Source: Agrypnia vestita (Eukaryota > Arthropoda > Insecta > Trichoptera > Phryganeidae). From it: a stretch of 64,000 nt of DNA. Shown one piece after another: positions 45,660 through 55,300 of the stretch. The notes under the pieces were generated by a model, which saw nothing but the letters and a program-made list of their open reading frames with translations, made no database searches and was not told the origin of the DNA. The stretch covers positions 62,001 through 126,000 of the forward strand of contig JADDOH010002025.1 in NCBI GenBank assembly GCA_016648135.1. Reading direction: 5' to 3'. The position numbers and the translations under genes were made by a program. The stretch's first letter is position 1, and each line of letters starts with the position of its first letter.

Positions 45660-46061
45660 TCTGATAAATTATACTATTTTTCATTGCGAAATTAGAAAAT
45701 ATCTCTAATAAGGAGATAATATTTTTGTAAAATTACTCTCATGTGGAGAAAAATGGCAACTTTTTCACTACGTTTAACACATAAATTAAAATAAGAATGG
45801 AGATGAGAAAATAAATAAACTCTTCTGAAATCGAGGTAAGTCCGACCACTCGTTGGAGGCCAATTAAATCCTACGTCATGCCCTATTGCTTTGCGGAGTT
45901 AAAAGAAGAATTTGAACATTAAAAAGCTGGAAGCATTTGAAATGTGGCGTTGTCACTTGCTCTATTTTACAGGTCAGCGTTTGCTGAAAATCACCTACGT
46001 TGACCGCTTCACTTATAAAAAAGTAGTAGAATAAATCATGACAGCTAATAACTAATATAGA
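45660..46061. other. No gene recognised
   Basis: No motif; likely decayed repeat or unique DNA. Confidence 0.4.
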
Positions 46062-46225
46062 CAGAGATTATGCTGTTTACTTTGGACACATTAAGAAATT
46101 TGTGCTCATCATCCAGGTAAAGATAGCAGGGAGAAAATGTACAAGAAGAAAGGGTTTGTCTTGGCTGAGTAACATCAAAAAGCGGTTCAAAGTCAAAAAT
46201 GCCGGCCAACTATTGACAGAAACGA
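46062..46225 (+). pseudogene. LINE C-terminal remnant
   Basis: The frame reads YFGHIKKFVLIIQVKIAGRK then RRKGLSWLSNIKKRFKVK and AGQLLTE, following the LINE tail pattern 'GHI------I--GKI-G-R--GR---SWL-N-R-W'. Only 55 codons remain. Confidence 0.55.
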
Positions 46226-47164
46226 GACATGAAGAATAATATTTTAGTTTTAATCAGTTTTCATTAAACGGATATTAAATGAAAATTATTAAATCTGTTT
46301 CATTCCCAATCACAATCTGGCAAGAGCGATTTGAATCTTTACCCTTTAAGTATGTATTCACAGTACCTACACTCATTGACAATGCTGCAACATGAGAAAG
46401 AGCTTATCTTATGGCCACAATGGTGTTATAAATAGTGTCAAAGTATAAGTGTTAGACTGAGCATCAATAATTATGATGGGAAGCTCATTGTGTGCGTGTG
46501 ACTGAAAAGGGCCGAAAAAAATAGGAAGATGTGGGATATATCCTGAAAACTGAGAAATCGCGGCCCATAATTGAGCTGAATGGTGCCAAAAAGTACACTG
46601 CCGGGGAAACAATTGAACGGAATAGGGTCTATGTAGTTTTCAAGAAGAGATGAAAGAGGAATGAAAAACCTTCTCTCAGAACCCCACTATCTACTTGCAC
46701 AATGTGCATTCCACAATGCGTAAGGGTGTGCGGTTCCAGAAAAGGACTCCTCAGCCACGCATAATAAAAACATGGCAGACGCCATCCTCCCAACGAACTT
46801 CAGTAGAAATATTGAATTAAATAGAAATAAACAAACAAACGAGAATGACCGCCGAAGAAGAAGTGGTGTCAGAACAGGGACTACTAGGCCTGTAATTCTT
46901 TGGAGCCCGCAACCACCCGATTGGCTGACAACTTTTCATTCTGTTACTATGTAATATAATGCTTTGTAAACTTTGCGAGATGGGGTATATTTATTTTTCG
47001 AGTAGTGCAGATTAAGGTCATGCCTAGGACTTTTGTAATCTGGCCCAAGTCAGAAAGAAGATTTATGAAATTTGGCTATGATTTAAGTGTGGAAAAGATT
47101 ATTTTTTTCAACATTAAATCATTCATTTAATTTATTTTAAGTACCTACCTATATTTTTAAATAT
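46226..47164. other. No gene recognised
   Basis: 46400-46740 is moderately GC-rich with short frames on both strands; it may be decayed LINE sequence, but I recognise no motif. Confidence 0.35.
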
Positions 47165-47760
47165 ATTTTTGGAGGTGGATGAGCCCTTCGGTTTTTTGGA
47201 TAGAGTTGAACTCATAGGTCACCACTCCGTTTGTAGAGTCGGAAATGTCTGCTGTGGTTGATGATGTAAAAGTCGCGATGGTTTGACAGAATTTATTTGA
47301 TTACAAAACACAAGTTATAAAGAATACAATAGTGTACAAAGGTTACAATTGAAAGGTGCGAAGTTCGAAGGTATGACGGCGAGGGCTTTCGCTGTATCCG
47401 AAGAGCCCCGCTGGAGTGAGATCATTTGTTCTGCGGGCGCGTGCTTATATAGTCATTCAGAACAAAGGAATCGGAGGTGTTATGATTTCTTCTTTACTCG
47501 GCCGCGCGTGTGGATATTTAGCTTAGATCAGTGAGGTGCGTTTCGTCACTCCGATAGTCCATGCCCTCTGCTATACCTCGCCTTTGTACTCGATCATTGG
47601 TCCGGCTTACATTTGCCTTGCTCGGCAATCTTGTCTCAACCTATGTATCGAGGGCGACGGCCTGCCGTCTCGATGTCAGCATCTGTAGTTACTCATTTCA
47701 CGGATGTCTGTGTGTATGTGTCTCGGGTCACCATGTTAAAGATACACAAAAGAGTTGGAA
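47165..47760 (-). mobile_element. Probable LTR and leader of an LTR retrotransposon, minus strand
   Basis: Read on minus: GACCCGAGACACATACACAC near the left end, then a TATA-like CTATATAAGCACGCG (complement of about 47443-47457), AACAAATGATCTCACTCC, a poly(A) signal AATAAATTCTG near 47293, and GGAGTGGTGACCTATGAG near 47222. That order (promoter box, roughly 150 bases, AATAAA, then a leader) is that of an LTR, and its coding shadows are not protein-like. Exact ends and any target duplication could not be set. A cellular promoter is the alternative. Confidence 0.4.
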
Positions 47761-47765
47761 AAGAT

Positions 47766-48383
47766 GTGTAACGGCGATAGAAAATTTTAATAATAAATTT
47801 ATTTTATATATTAAAGATGTAAATATTATTTTTTCAGTTATGTGAATAATTGTATAATGTTATTATAATATAATGTTGTAATATTATTTTATTAATTCAG
47901 TATTTTATTTTTGCCTGCGTGTAATTTTACTAAAATAATTCATTTTTCGAGGGATCATCAAAAAATAAGCGACAAGGCGACATCACGATACTCGCTTTAC
48001 ATTTTCATTACTTTTTGTATACTTTAAGTAAGCCAGCGAAGCGGGAAATTTATAGGCCGGGATTTGAGTAAAGACATTTAACGCCAGCACTGATTTACAG
48101 TGTTGATTTTAGGTGATACCGGATACTTTTGCTGTCTTCTTGATCATTACTCTTAAACATGGGGTGTTGTGTATCACTGAAGCGGACAAAATATTAAACG
48201 ATAGTACATTGACGTTAGCTTGGTATATTCCGTACGAAACAGACCCAGTTTTAGAACGAAAATGTTTTGTGATTGGTCAATATGCGGTCGACACGCCTAC
48301 CATACATGTAGGTTCGCACCACGTCGAGAATTTTCACTCGTGGCACTGCACAGTCGAACACTGACAATTTTGTAGCTAGTGTA
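47766..48383. other. No gene recognised
   Basis: 47785-47940 is AT-rich; 48090-48365 has a short 83-codon frame without a recognisable domain. Confidence 0.4.
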
Positions 48384-48760
48384 CAGGGTGTAACAGAGCT
48401 AGTCCACAATATTTTACAGGTCGTTACCTGCCTTGATTATGAGTCAAAAATGTTCAAGCAATCATCACCTAATATCAATGATTAAGGATATATATATGCG
48501 GCATCAAAGTATGCACTTTTTTTCAATACTTCTGATTTATTTTTTGCGAAACGTTGGACTATCATTACAGTAACTGTTATGATAGTCCAAGATTTTGCAA
48601 GTCAAATAAAATGATGAAAACCTTCCAAATCCAATCGGAAAATATTCAAATTGTAATTTTTTCAGGGTTTTTATTATTTTACTTAACTTTAATTGAAACA
48701 AATGAATTTTTCGTAATCGATATAAGTTACTGTAATGATACTTAATAAATAAGTCTGAAA
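48384..48760. repeat. Lone transposon-like end and a strong 33-bp stem-loop
   Basis: ACAGGGTGTAACAGAGCTAG (48384) looks like a Tc1/mariner-type left end, but no matching right end was found. At 48556-48588 a stem of 16 bp with one mismatch (GGACTATCAT...ATGATAGTCC) closes on a single-base loop, and the flanks also pair loosely. A third partial copy (GTTACTGTAATGATACTTAA) lies near 48727. Confidence 0.6.
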
Positions 48761-49095
48761 TATTGAACGCATTGTAAATGGCCCGCGTGAGCAAGTATTA
48801 AAACTCCCGCCATGTTGAAAATATGTCACGCGCCGCAGAAACAAGGGATGCGGTCATGCGATTGGCTGTCCTGCTCGAAAGGTCATAGATAGGCCATAGA
48901 TAGCTCTTATGTTTTTTGTTCGAGCCATAGAATAGTTTGCGCGCGTTTTTATTGACAGTTGCAGTTTATTATTTTCGACTAAAATTACTATTATTAGTAT
49001 TATTACAGTCGTTTGAGAGCAGTATCTAGGACTTTGAAAGTAAAAAAGAAAATTTTTAAATTTTTGTGAATTTTTTTATAATCAGTTTGACTTAT
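48761..49095. other. No gene recognised; possible 5' part of the hAT remnant
   Basis: 48780-48960 has higher GC and may belong to the hAT element that follows, but I see no inverted terminal repeat to prove it. Confidence 0.35.
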
Positions 49096-49464
49096 ATGAT
49101 CAGTTTTCCTGCCAATATTCAGATGGAACTCACTGAACTGCAAAATCATTTTGCGCTTAAAGACCTTTTTGCAGAAAACATACTTTCAAAGTCTCAAACT
49201 TGTTTGTTAAGAATTTGTAAAATAGTGGAAATTGATGCCAAATGAAGACTTTCCTGCAAAAACTGACTTTTTCTTTTTTTGAACCTGGCTTTTCAATTAA
49301 TAAGTAGTTTCGGATCAACATATGTTTGTGAAAAGATGTTTTCAAATCTTAATTATATAAAAAATAATTACCACACATCTTTAACTGACCAAAATATTTC
49401 TGATTTGTTGTTACTGTCAACATCTGATCTGACGCCTAACGGCCTTACACAGGAGAATTATTAG
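49096..49464 (+). pseudogene. hAT transposase C-terminal remnant
   Basis: At 49105 the frame reads FPANIQMELTELQNHFALKD LF, and in the same frame after stops at 49279-49464 it reads FQLISSFGSTYVCEKMFSNL then YIKNNYHTSLTDQNISDLLL. These match the end of hAT transposases of the ZBED/GTF2IRD2-like group, including the dimerisation block ('S-FGSTY-CE--FS---YIK---R--LTD--L'). The BED zinc finger and DDE core are missing and at least two stops interrupt. It ends just before the LINE begins, so the LINE probably inserted into or next to it. Confidence 0.8.
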
Positions 49465-49548
49465 AACAGTAACGATTTCAGAAATCAAATTAATTATACC
49501 AACTATTTAGATTTTCATTTTTTCATTTTGTTTCTTCATTTGGCAGAA

Positions 49549-49714
49549 GATGCTGTTTATTTATCAATTGAAGAGAGATCTCACACCCATGCAAAGAAGT
49601 GATCTTCATAACTTATGGAAGGAATTAGATCTACGTAGGAAAAATGGTGAGGAAAATATCGCCATAAAGTATATTAACTCGGTTCCAAAAATTGTGCAAA
49701 ATCAAAAAAACTAG
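49549..49714 (+). pseudogene. ORF1 (gag-like) C-terminal end of the LINE
   Basis: The frame reads MLFIYQLKRDLTPMQRSDLH, NLWKELDLRRKNGEENIAIK and YINSVPKIVQNQKN then a stop at 49712-49714. This is the usual end of LINE ORF1 proteins ('L--DLTP-QR--L--L---L--R---GE-NI-IKYI-G-PKIV'), part of the RNA-binding chaperone that coats the element's transcript. The zinc knuckles and coiled coil upstream are absent. ORF2 follows within about 45 bases in another frame. Confidence 0.7.
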
Positions 49715-49734
49715 AAAACTTTCGTAAGTGTAAT

Positions 49735-52347
49735 GTGTACTATCAAAATGTGCGAGGTATGAATACAAAATTGGAATATTTATCAACCATGATGCAAAGT
49801 GTTAATTATGATGCAATAATTCTGACGGAAACTTGGCTAAACAACAATATAAAAAACGGCGAACTGGGTTTAAAAAACTTTGTTATTTATAGGTGCGATC
49901 GTTCCTCTGTACCTAATAATTCTACTGCTTTTACGAAAACTAGAGGTGGTGGGGTTTTAATAGCCGTACTGAATAAATATAGATCGTGCATAATCAAAAA
50001 TTCCGTTAACAATGTAGAACAAATATTCGTGAAAATATCATTGCCTACAAAGTGTCTGATTTTGTGCGCAGTATACATTCCCCCTTGTTCTGATAATACT
50101 GTATATGAAAACCACTGTATTGCATTAGAAAGTGTTAGATTTAAGTTTCCAGAAGCCAAAATAATGGTGGCTGGTGATTATAATCTCCCTAAACTGCAAT
50201 GGGTGTGTGAAAATGATACTATGTTTGTCGTCAACTCCCCAGAAAACAATAATGAAATCGAAGTGCTAAATATGTCATCTTTTCTCGAATTCAAACAATA
50301 CAATGGTATACGTAACAAAAATAATAGAATACTCGATTTAGTGTTTAGTAACATGGAATATCTAAAAGTTGAATTATCTTTAGACGAGTTATTACCAATT
50401 GACCTTCATCATCCACCATTAGACATATCCTTCTCATTAAAATCAGACATCAACAAAACTAGTGATATATATAAACGAAATTTCAAGAATTGTAATTATG
50501 ATAAAGTAAAACAAATTTTAAATAATGTGGAGTGGAATCTGATATCTATAGACGGTGATGTAAACAACCAGATAGAAAACTTTTATTCTTTAGTCTATGA
50601 AATTTTTAATGATTGTATACCGTTTAAAAAAATCAGAATATCAACTCACCCTAAATGGTTTTCAAAGGAATTAGTTACGTTGATTACAATAAAAAAACTA
50701 CAACACAAAACCTATAAAGAAACTAGGTCAGTGCATGATTATATGCTTTTTAGGAAGACTCGAAAAGATTGTTGTATTCTATCCAAGCAGTTACGTAATC
50801 ATTATCTTACAAAAATTGAGGATCAAACTCCAGAAAACTCCAAATCTTTATACAAATACGTTAAATCTCTTAAAAGCGATTACTATGATTTGCCTAAGAC
50901 TATGTACTTAAATAATAAGTGGGTCGACACTCCCAAAAGAATTATTGATCTCTTTGCTGATTTTTTTAAGTCGGTATATGATAATTCTGCACAGGGATCA
51001 TATTCGTCTGTTCAACCACAATTATTCGATGCTATAAACCTTCCTAATGTAGTTCTTAGCCAATCAGAAGTAGAAAAAGGGTTGGTATCGTTGGATGAAA
51101 ACAAAACACAGGGACCTGATAAGGTACCAACCATCTTCCTAAAAAATTGTTATAAAGAATTATCATTTATTTTGTGTAAAATCTTTAACTTGTCTTTACA
51201 AAATGGAACTTTTCCAGAGATTTGGAAAACGAGTTATATTATTCCAGTCTTTAAAAAGGGCAACCACTCGGATATTAAGAATTATCGACCTATTTGTATC
51301 CAATCTGCAATACCAAAACTATTTGAACTTTTATTGCTAAATAAAATAAAAGAATACTTATTCAGCATTATATCCCCTCTACAGCATGGATTTATGCCAA
51401 ACAGATCTACTCTAACAAACCTTCTTGCTTTACAAGCCGATGTCTTTGATGCCTTCAAAGATTCTCACCAGCTAGATTGCTGTTATACAGATTTCTCCAA
51501 GGCGTTCGATCGAGTCTCTCATAGAGTTCTACTTGATAAATTAAATGCCTTGGGAGTTTCGGGTAACATTAAAGCTTGGCTCGAGAGTTATTTACATAAC
51601 AGACAAATGATTGTTAGAATAGCTGAGTTAGAGTCTGACTACTTTTGTGCAGTAAGCGGGGTACCACAAGGCTCCCACCTGGGTCCTATTTTGTTCATTA
51701 TATTCATTAATGATGTAATCCCCATGCTTTTGTTATCCGGTGTGAGGTGTTTGCTATTTGCAGATGATATGAAACTCTATAGAGTAATAAATACGGAACA
51801 CGACTGCAAACTTCTGCAGAATGCACTGGATATTTTACAGAAATGGTGTGAAGAAAATAAACTTTCTTTAAACATCTCCAAATGTCAAATGCTGAGATTC
51901 TGCCGTACCCGGACAATAGTAAACTATGACTACAAAATTAATGGTATAACTTTGAGTGTCGTTGATGAAATTAGAGATCTGGGCGTAATTGTAGACAATA
52001 AGTTTTCTCTTGTGTCACATATCAATTGCACAGTTGATAGAGGCTTAAGAACCCTAGGTTTCGTACTCAGATTAAGTAAAGATTTCAAAAATATTGGAAC
52101 TTTTAAACTATTATTTAAGAGTCTGGTTAGACCAGTATTAGAAACAAATTCAGTTGTATGGAGCCCTCAATATGCTGTTCATGTGTCACATTTAGAGAGA
52201 ACACAAAATAAATTTCTCCGTTTTATCAATTATAAACTTAATTTACCATCAACACATATTGATTATAACTTTTTAAGATCATTTTGCTCTCTTGATAAAT
52301 TGGAAATAAGAAGAATTGTAGCTGATCTCGTCTTTTTTCACAAATAA
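49735..52347 (+). CDS. LINE ORF2: endonuclease and reverse transcriptase
   Basis: The protein nicks target DNA and copies the element RNA into the nick. Residues 1-235 are an AP-like endonuclease: N5 in YYQNVRG, E32 in LTETWL, D148/N150 in AGDYNLP and H225-H226 in DLHHPPLD. Residues about 440-780 are the reverse transcriptase: KKGNHSDIKNYRPI (508-520), QHGFMPNRST (550-559), D586 in YTDFSKAFD, SGVPQGSHLGPI (641-652) and the FADD catalytic motif (675-678). The thumb and a C-terminal region with LERTQNKFLRFINYKL follow. The frame is open without a break for 870 codons. The listed start is a GTG; the first ATG in frame is at 49759, and the frame is open upstream into ORF1's end, so the start is uncertain (reinitiation after ORF1 is likely). 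It stops early at 52345-52347; the family's natural end continues in another frame to 52583. Confidence 0.92.
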   Translation: MYYQNVRGMNTKLEYLSTMMQSVNYDAIILTETWLNNNIKNGELGLKNFVIYRCDRSSVPNNSTAFTKTRGGGVLIAVLNKYRSCIIKNSVNNVEQIFVKISLPTKCLILCAVYIPPCSDNTVYENHCIALESVRFKFPEAKIMVAGDYNLPKLQWVCENDTMFVVNSPENNNEIEVLNMSSFLEFKQYNGIRNKNNRILDLVFSNMEYLKVELSLDELLPIDLHHPPLDISFSLKSDINKTSDIYKRNFKNCNYDKVKQILNNVEWNLISIDGDVNNQIENFYSLVYEIFNDCIPFKKIRISTHPKWFSKELVTLITIKKLQHKTYKETRSVHDYMLFRKTRKDCCILSKQLRNHYLTKIEDQTPENSKSLYKYVKSLKSDYYDLPKTMYLNNKWVDTPKRIIDLFADFFKSVYDNSAQGSYSSVQPQLFDAINLPNVVLSQSEVEKGLVSLDENKTQGPDKVPTIFLKNCYKELSFILCKIFNLSLQNGTFPEIWKTSYIIPVFKKGNHSDIKNYRPICIQSAIPKLFELLLLNKIKEYLFSIISPLQHGFMPNRSTLTNLLALQADVFDAFKDSHQLDCCYTDFSKAFDRVSHRVLLDKLNALGVSGNIKAWLESYLHNRQMIVRIAELESDYFCAVSGVPQGSHLGPILFIIFINDVIPMLLLSGVRCLLFADDMKLYRVINTEHDCKLLQNALDILQKWCEENKLSLNISKCQMLRFCRTRTIVNYDYKINGITLSVVDEIRDLGVIVDNKFSLVSHINCTVDRGLRTLGFVLRLSKDFKNIGTFKLLFKSLVRPVLETNSVVWSPQYAVHVSHLERTQNKFLRFINYKLNLPSTHIDYNFLRSFCSLDKLEIRRIVADLVFFHK

Positions 52348-52583
52348 TTAACGGGAACATCGACTGTCCACAACTGTTGGAACGAATCTGTTTGCGAGTT
52401 CCATCCCGAGTAACCAGAAATTACGCAGGGTTTGCCTTGGAAGCTGCGACAACTAATTACTTTTTTAATTCACCACTTCAAAGGCTTCCCAGACTTGTTA
52501 ACAGATTTGAACAGTTAGACGTTTTTTCCACAAATTTAAATAAATTCAAACATACAATTCGCAATATTCTTAATCAACAATGA
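52348..52583 (+). pseudogene. Frameshifted C-terminus of LINE ORF2
   Basis: From about 52348 another frame reads NGNIDCPQLLERICLRVPSR, VTRNYAGFALEAATTNYFFN and SPLQRLPRLVNRFEQLDVFS to NQQ and a stop. The minus-strand copy at 5060-4840 has the same text, so this is the original end of ORF2, separated by a frameshift around 52340-52355. Whether losing these ~75 residues kills the enzyme is unknown. Confidence 0.85.
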
Positions 52584-52930
52584 ACTTTCCTCTATGTCTA
52601 AAAATAATCCTCAAATATATGTAATTATCACTCTTTTCTTGTATTCTTATCCTATAAAAAAAAAAAATCTTCATTTATATTTCTGTAATTATCGCTAATC
52701 CTATAAAAAATATGATGTATTTATAGATTTATGAAATTATGGATTCTGTGTTTAAGTTTAGTTGTAGAGCTCTTTTTATATTTCTGTTATTATGTCATTT
52801 TATATTTCTTTATATGACTTTTTTTTTATTTTCTTTTTATATTTCTCATTACCGACATGTATTACCCAATCAATGTTTATGTAAATGCTCTGATGGGCGT
52901 ATATATACTGAAATAAATAAAAAAATAAAT

Positions 52931-53034
52931 AAATTTAATGATTTTAATAAACGACAAAATCATAATATTGCATTTCTTTGTTGCACAATACCATAATAAT
53001 TGAGGCTTAATTAAAATTATTAACAAACGTAATA
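52931..53034. other. Spacer between LINE and repeat R
   Basis: AT-rich, no signal. Confidence 0.4.
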
Positions 53035-53572
53035 AAAAAAGTAACCCATAAAAACCAAGTTTTTATTATACTCCCTTTCTTTGTAAAATTTATCAACGAG
53101 GAATTAAAACATATAATATAACACTAAACTTAGAGTAATTTATCATATTTCTAGAATGTCAATGTTTTGAGCTTTGATAAGACACTTCATGCTTTGAAGA
53201 TTAAATTCTAAAAACATTTGTCAGTCAATTTAGATTTTCGACATTCGTAGTAAAGTACCTATTATGCATACCGACGGAGTAATTCAAATTTAGAAAATAT
53301 TCCGCCACGTTATCGGGCCGCCGTAATCAAACTTTTCTAATGATTCCAATTTGAAAAAACCAATAAAATTTCTAAAAATCCGAAATTATACTATAATTAT
53401 TAATTATTTTAACGAAAATTTGATAGATCTTCTTGATCGTCGCCACGAGTCTGCTTACCAAGTTTCAGCTCGATTGGATCACGGGAAAAGGATCAAAAAT
53501 CGATCCAAAGTTTTTGTTGACGGCAAGCAAGCAGAAGCCACGAGTTAATATAAAGGGAGTAAAAATAGGAAC
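53035..53572 (-). repeat. Dispersed repeat R, short form, copy 2 (inverted)
   Basis: GTAACCCATAAAAACCAAGT, ATACTCCCTTTCTTTGTAAA, GATAAGACACTTCATGCTTT, ACCGACGGAGTAATTCAAAT, TTTGATAGATCTTCTTGATC and CACGAGTTAATATAAAGGG run in the order expected for the inverse of 15445-16025, lacking the same two segments as that copy. Confidence 0.8.
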
Positions 53573-54464
53573 AGTCAGTGGTCAGTGGCCCGCCTATGAT
53601 TTTTAAATCTTCAGTTTTGCCCAACATTTAAAAAGATTAGGCAGCCTTGCTTTAGATCTGATCATTCATGCTTTAGATACATATGTGTGGTGAAGAAGAC
53701 ACCTGAAGACATCTAGCGGTGCTCCACCGGAATTTGATGTACTAACACGGAGACGTCAATGGGCCGGCCCGTTAGTAAGTAGGTACTTTACTAGATTAAA
53801 AAGACTGGCGACCACCGGCACTTCTTTATTGACGCTCTGGTGGGGGAATCTAGTCAGGTGATTGCAATATTTAAACTGAAGGGAGTTCCATTACCGCATT
53901 TATGCGCGTATTAAATTTGTTAACCCTTTGACATTAAAATATTTACTAATGACCTTTTATGGACTAGAAATACAAGAACCTCTGGTTATTTGACAATTTT
54001 CATTCACATCACTTAATATGGAAGCACTGGACTGATACACACGTTTTGCATACTAAAATTTCTGTATAACAATCGAAATTCTATTAATTTTTGATGACGG
54101 AAATAACAACAATCGCATGATTTTGGACCTCTTCTATAAATATCTTAATGTTATTTGATATTATGATTCCAAGATTCATGAATGTTTATACTGTTTTGAA
54201 ACTTGACTTCCACATGGGCTTTGTTTGATGGTACATAGTACATAACTACCACAACATATTTAGTCTTCTGCTGATTTACCGCCAATTCTTTATTTTTTGC
54301 AATTTCTAAGTACACAAGCTTCTAGAACCTCAGAAGTCTTTGCAATAATGTCAATCTTGAATACTTTCTTTGCTATAAAAAATCATCTGAACACTAACAC
54401 ATGTGAAAATAACGCTTGCCCAAGTGCAAGAGTCTTTTAATGTAAAAAGTGTCCTCTCGGTCGA
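53573..54464. other. No gene recognised
   Basis: 53680-53860 is GC-richer with no relative seen; otherwise AT-rich. Confidence 0.4.
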
Positions 54465-54590
54465 TTCAATTTCTTTTTTAATTAAACCAAAGTAAATTTG
54501 TCGCTGAAAAAACCAAAGACATCGCTTTTTCGTTAAAAAACGTAGTTTATCGGCGACAAATTTAGATTGGTTTAATTAAAATGAAATGAC
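54465..54590. repeat. Palindromic MITE-like hairpin, about 35-bp arms
   Basis: TTAATTAAACCAAAGTAAAT then TTGTCGCTGA pair with TCGGCGACAAATTTAGATTG then GTTTAATTAA around a loop of about 45 bases. A few mismatches. No coding capacity. Confidence 0.8.
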
Positions 54591-54859
54591 GTGATCTCGA
54601 AAATCGCAACATTGCTAGTAACAAGTTAATTTATCATTAACACTTTTCATAATACATAACATTTGTCTCGTCCATCATGGAAGAATCTTATATCTTGTAA
54701 TGTCTGTTAGTTTTATAAAAAGCACTTGCACTAGTGTGAGCAACGGTGCGTGTACAAAAAATCTACTATTTTTTTGAGTAAAAGGTAGACGCAAAAATTA
54801 AAAAAAGAGTATTTTATTTTCTAAATTTAAAATAAGCATAGGTACATGAATTATGAAAA
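54591..54859. other. No gene recognised
   Basis: AT-rich spacer. Confidence 0.4.
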
Positions 54860-55300
54860 AACTTTCATTCCGTTTTCAAAATTAGTTGTATTTCAAAAAT
54901 TTTATTAAATAAAATGTAAACATTGTCTTTTTTTGTAACAGAAAATCCAAAATTGTTTTTTTTAAGTATTTAGAGTTTAATTAATATTAATTTATAATTA
55001 ATTAATATTTCAGTTTAATGAAAATTAAAAATAATAAGTATATCCATTACTTTATCGCAAATGTCATTGGTATTAATCATTAAACAAAATATATAATTCT
55101 CTACGTAATAATGTCCGTCACTAACAGTTGACAAATAATAATGCAGTATAATATAATAATGAGATATAAGAAGCAAAAAAGCATAATTCACTTTTTAATA
55201 ATGTCCATCACTAACGTTATCCCAGCGCTACTCTTACTTCTTATAGCCTTAACCAGCGGCCGAAATATATAGTAAAAGTACAATACACACATAATACATA
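54860..55300 (-). repeat. Dispersed repeat F, uninterrupted copy
   Basis: It runs from TTTCATTCCGTTTTCAAAAT through TTCAGTTTAATGAAAATTAA, TCCGTCACTAACAGTTGACA and CCATCACTAACGTTATCCCA to AGCCTTAACCAGCGGCCGAA and AGTAAAAGTAC. This is the reference for seeing that the 36.4-38.3 kb copy is split by two LTRs. The CATCACTAAC block occurs twice within the copy (about 55113 and 55205). Confidence 0.7.

Larger units (their letters stand above)
49545..52930 (+). mobile_element. Near-complete LINE (Jockey/CR1-like) retrotransposon
   Basis: It carries the last ~55 codons of ORF1, a long ORF2, and a 3' untranslated region ending in AATAAATAAAAAAATAAAT (about 52911-52929). ORF1 is cut off, so this is a 5'-truncated copy. 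A second copy of the same family is on minus at 4395-5505. The AATAA-type tail in both fits elements whose ends are short tandem repeats rather than long poly(A). The clade (Jockey, Daphne or CR1) is not decided by reading alone. Confidence 0.85.

Noticed and set aside
49887..50159. 90-codon minus frame
   Set aside because: It is antisense to the LINE endonuclease domain.
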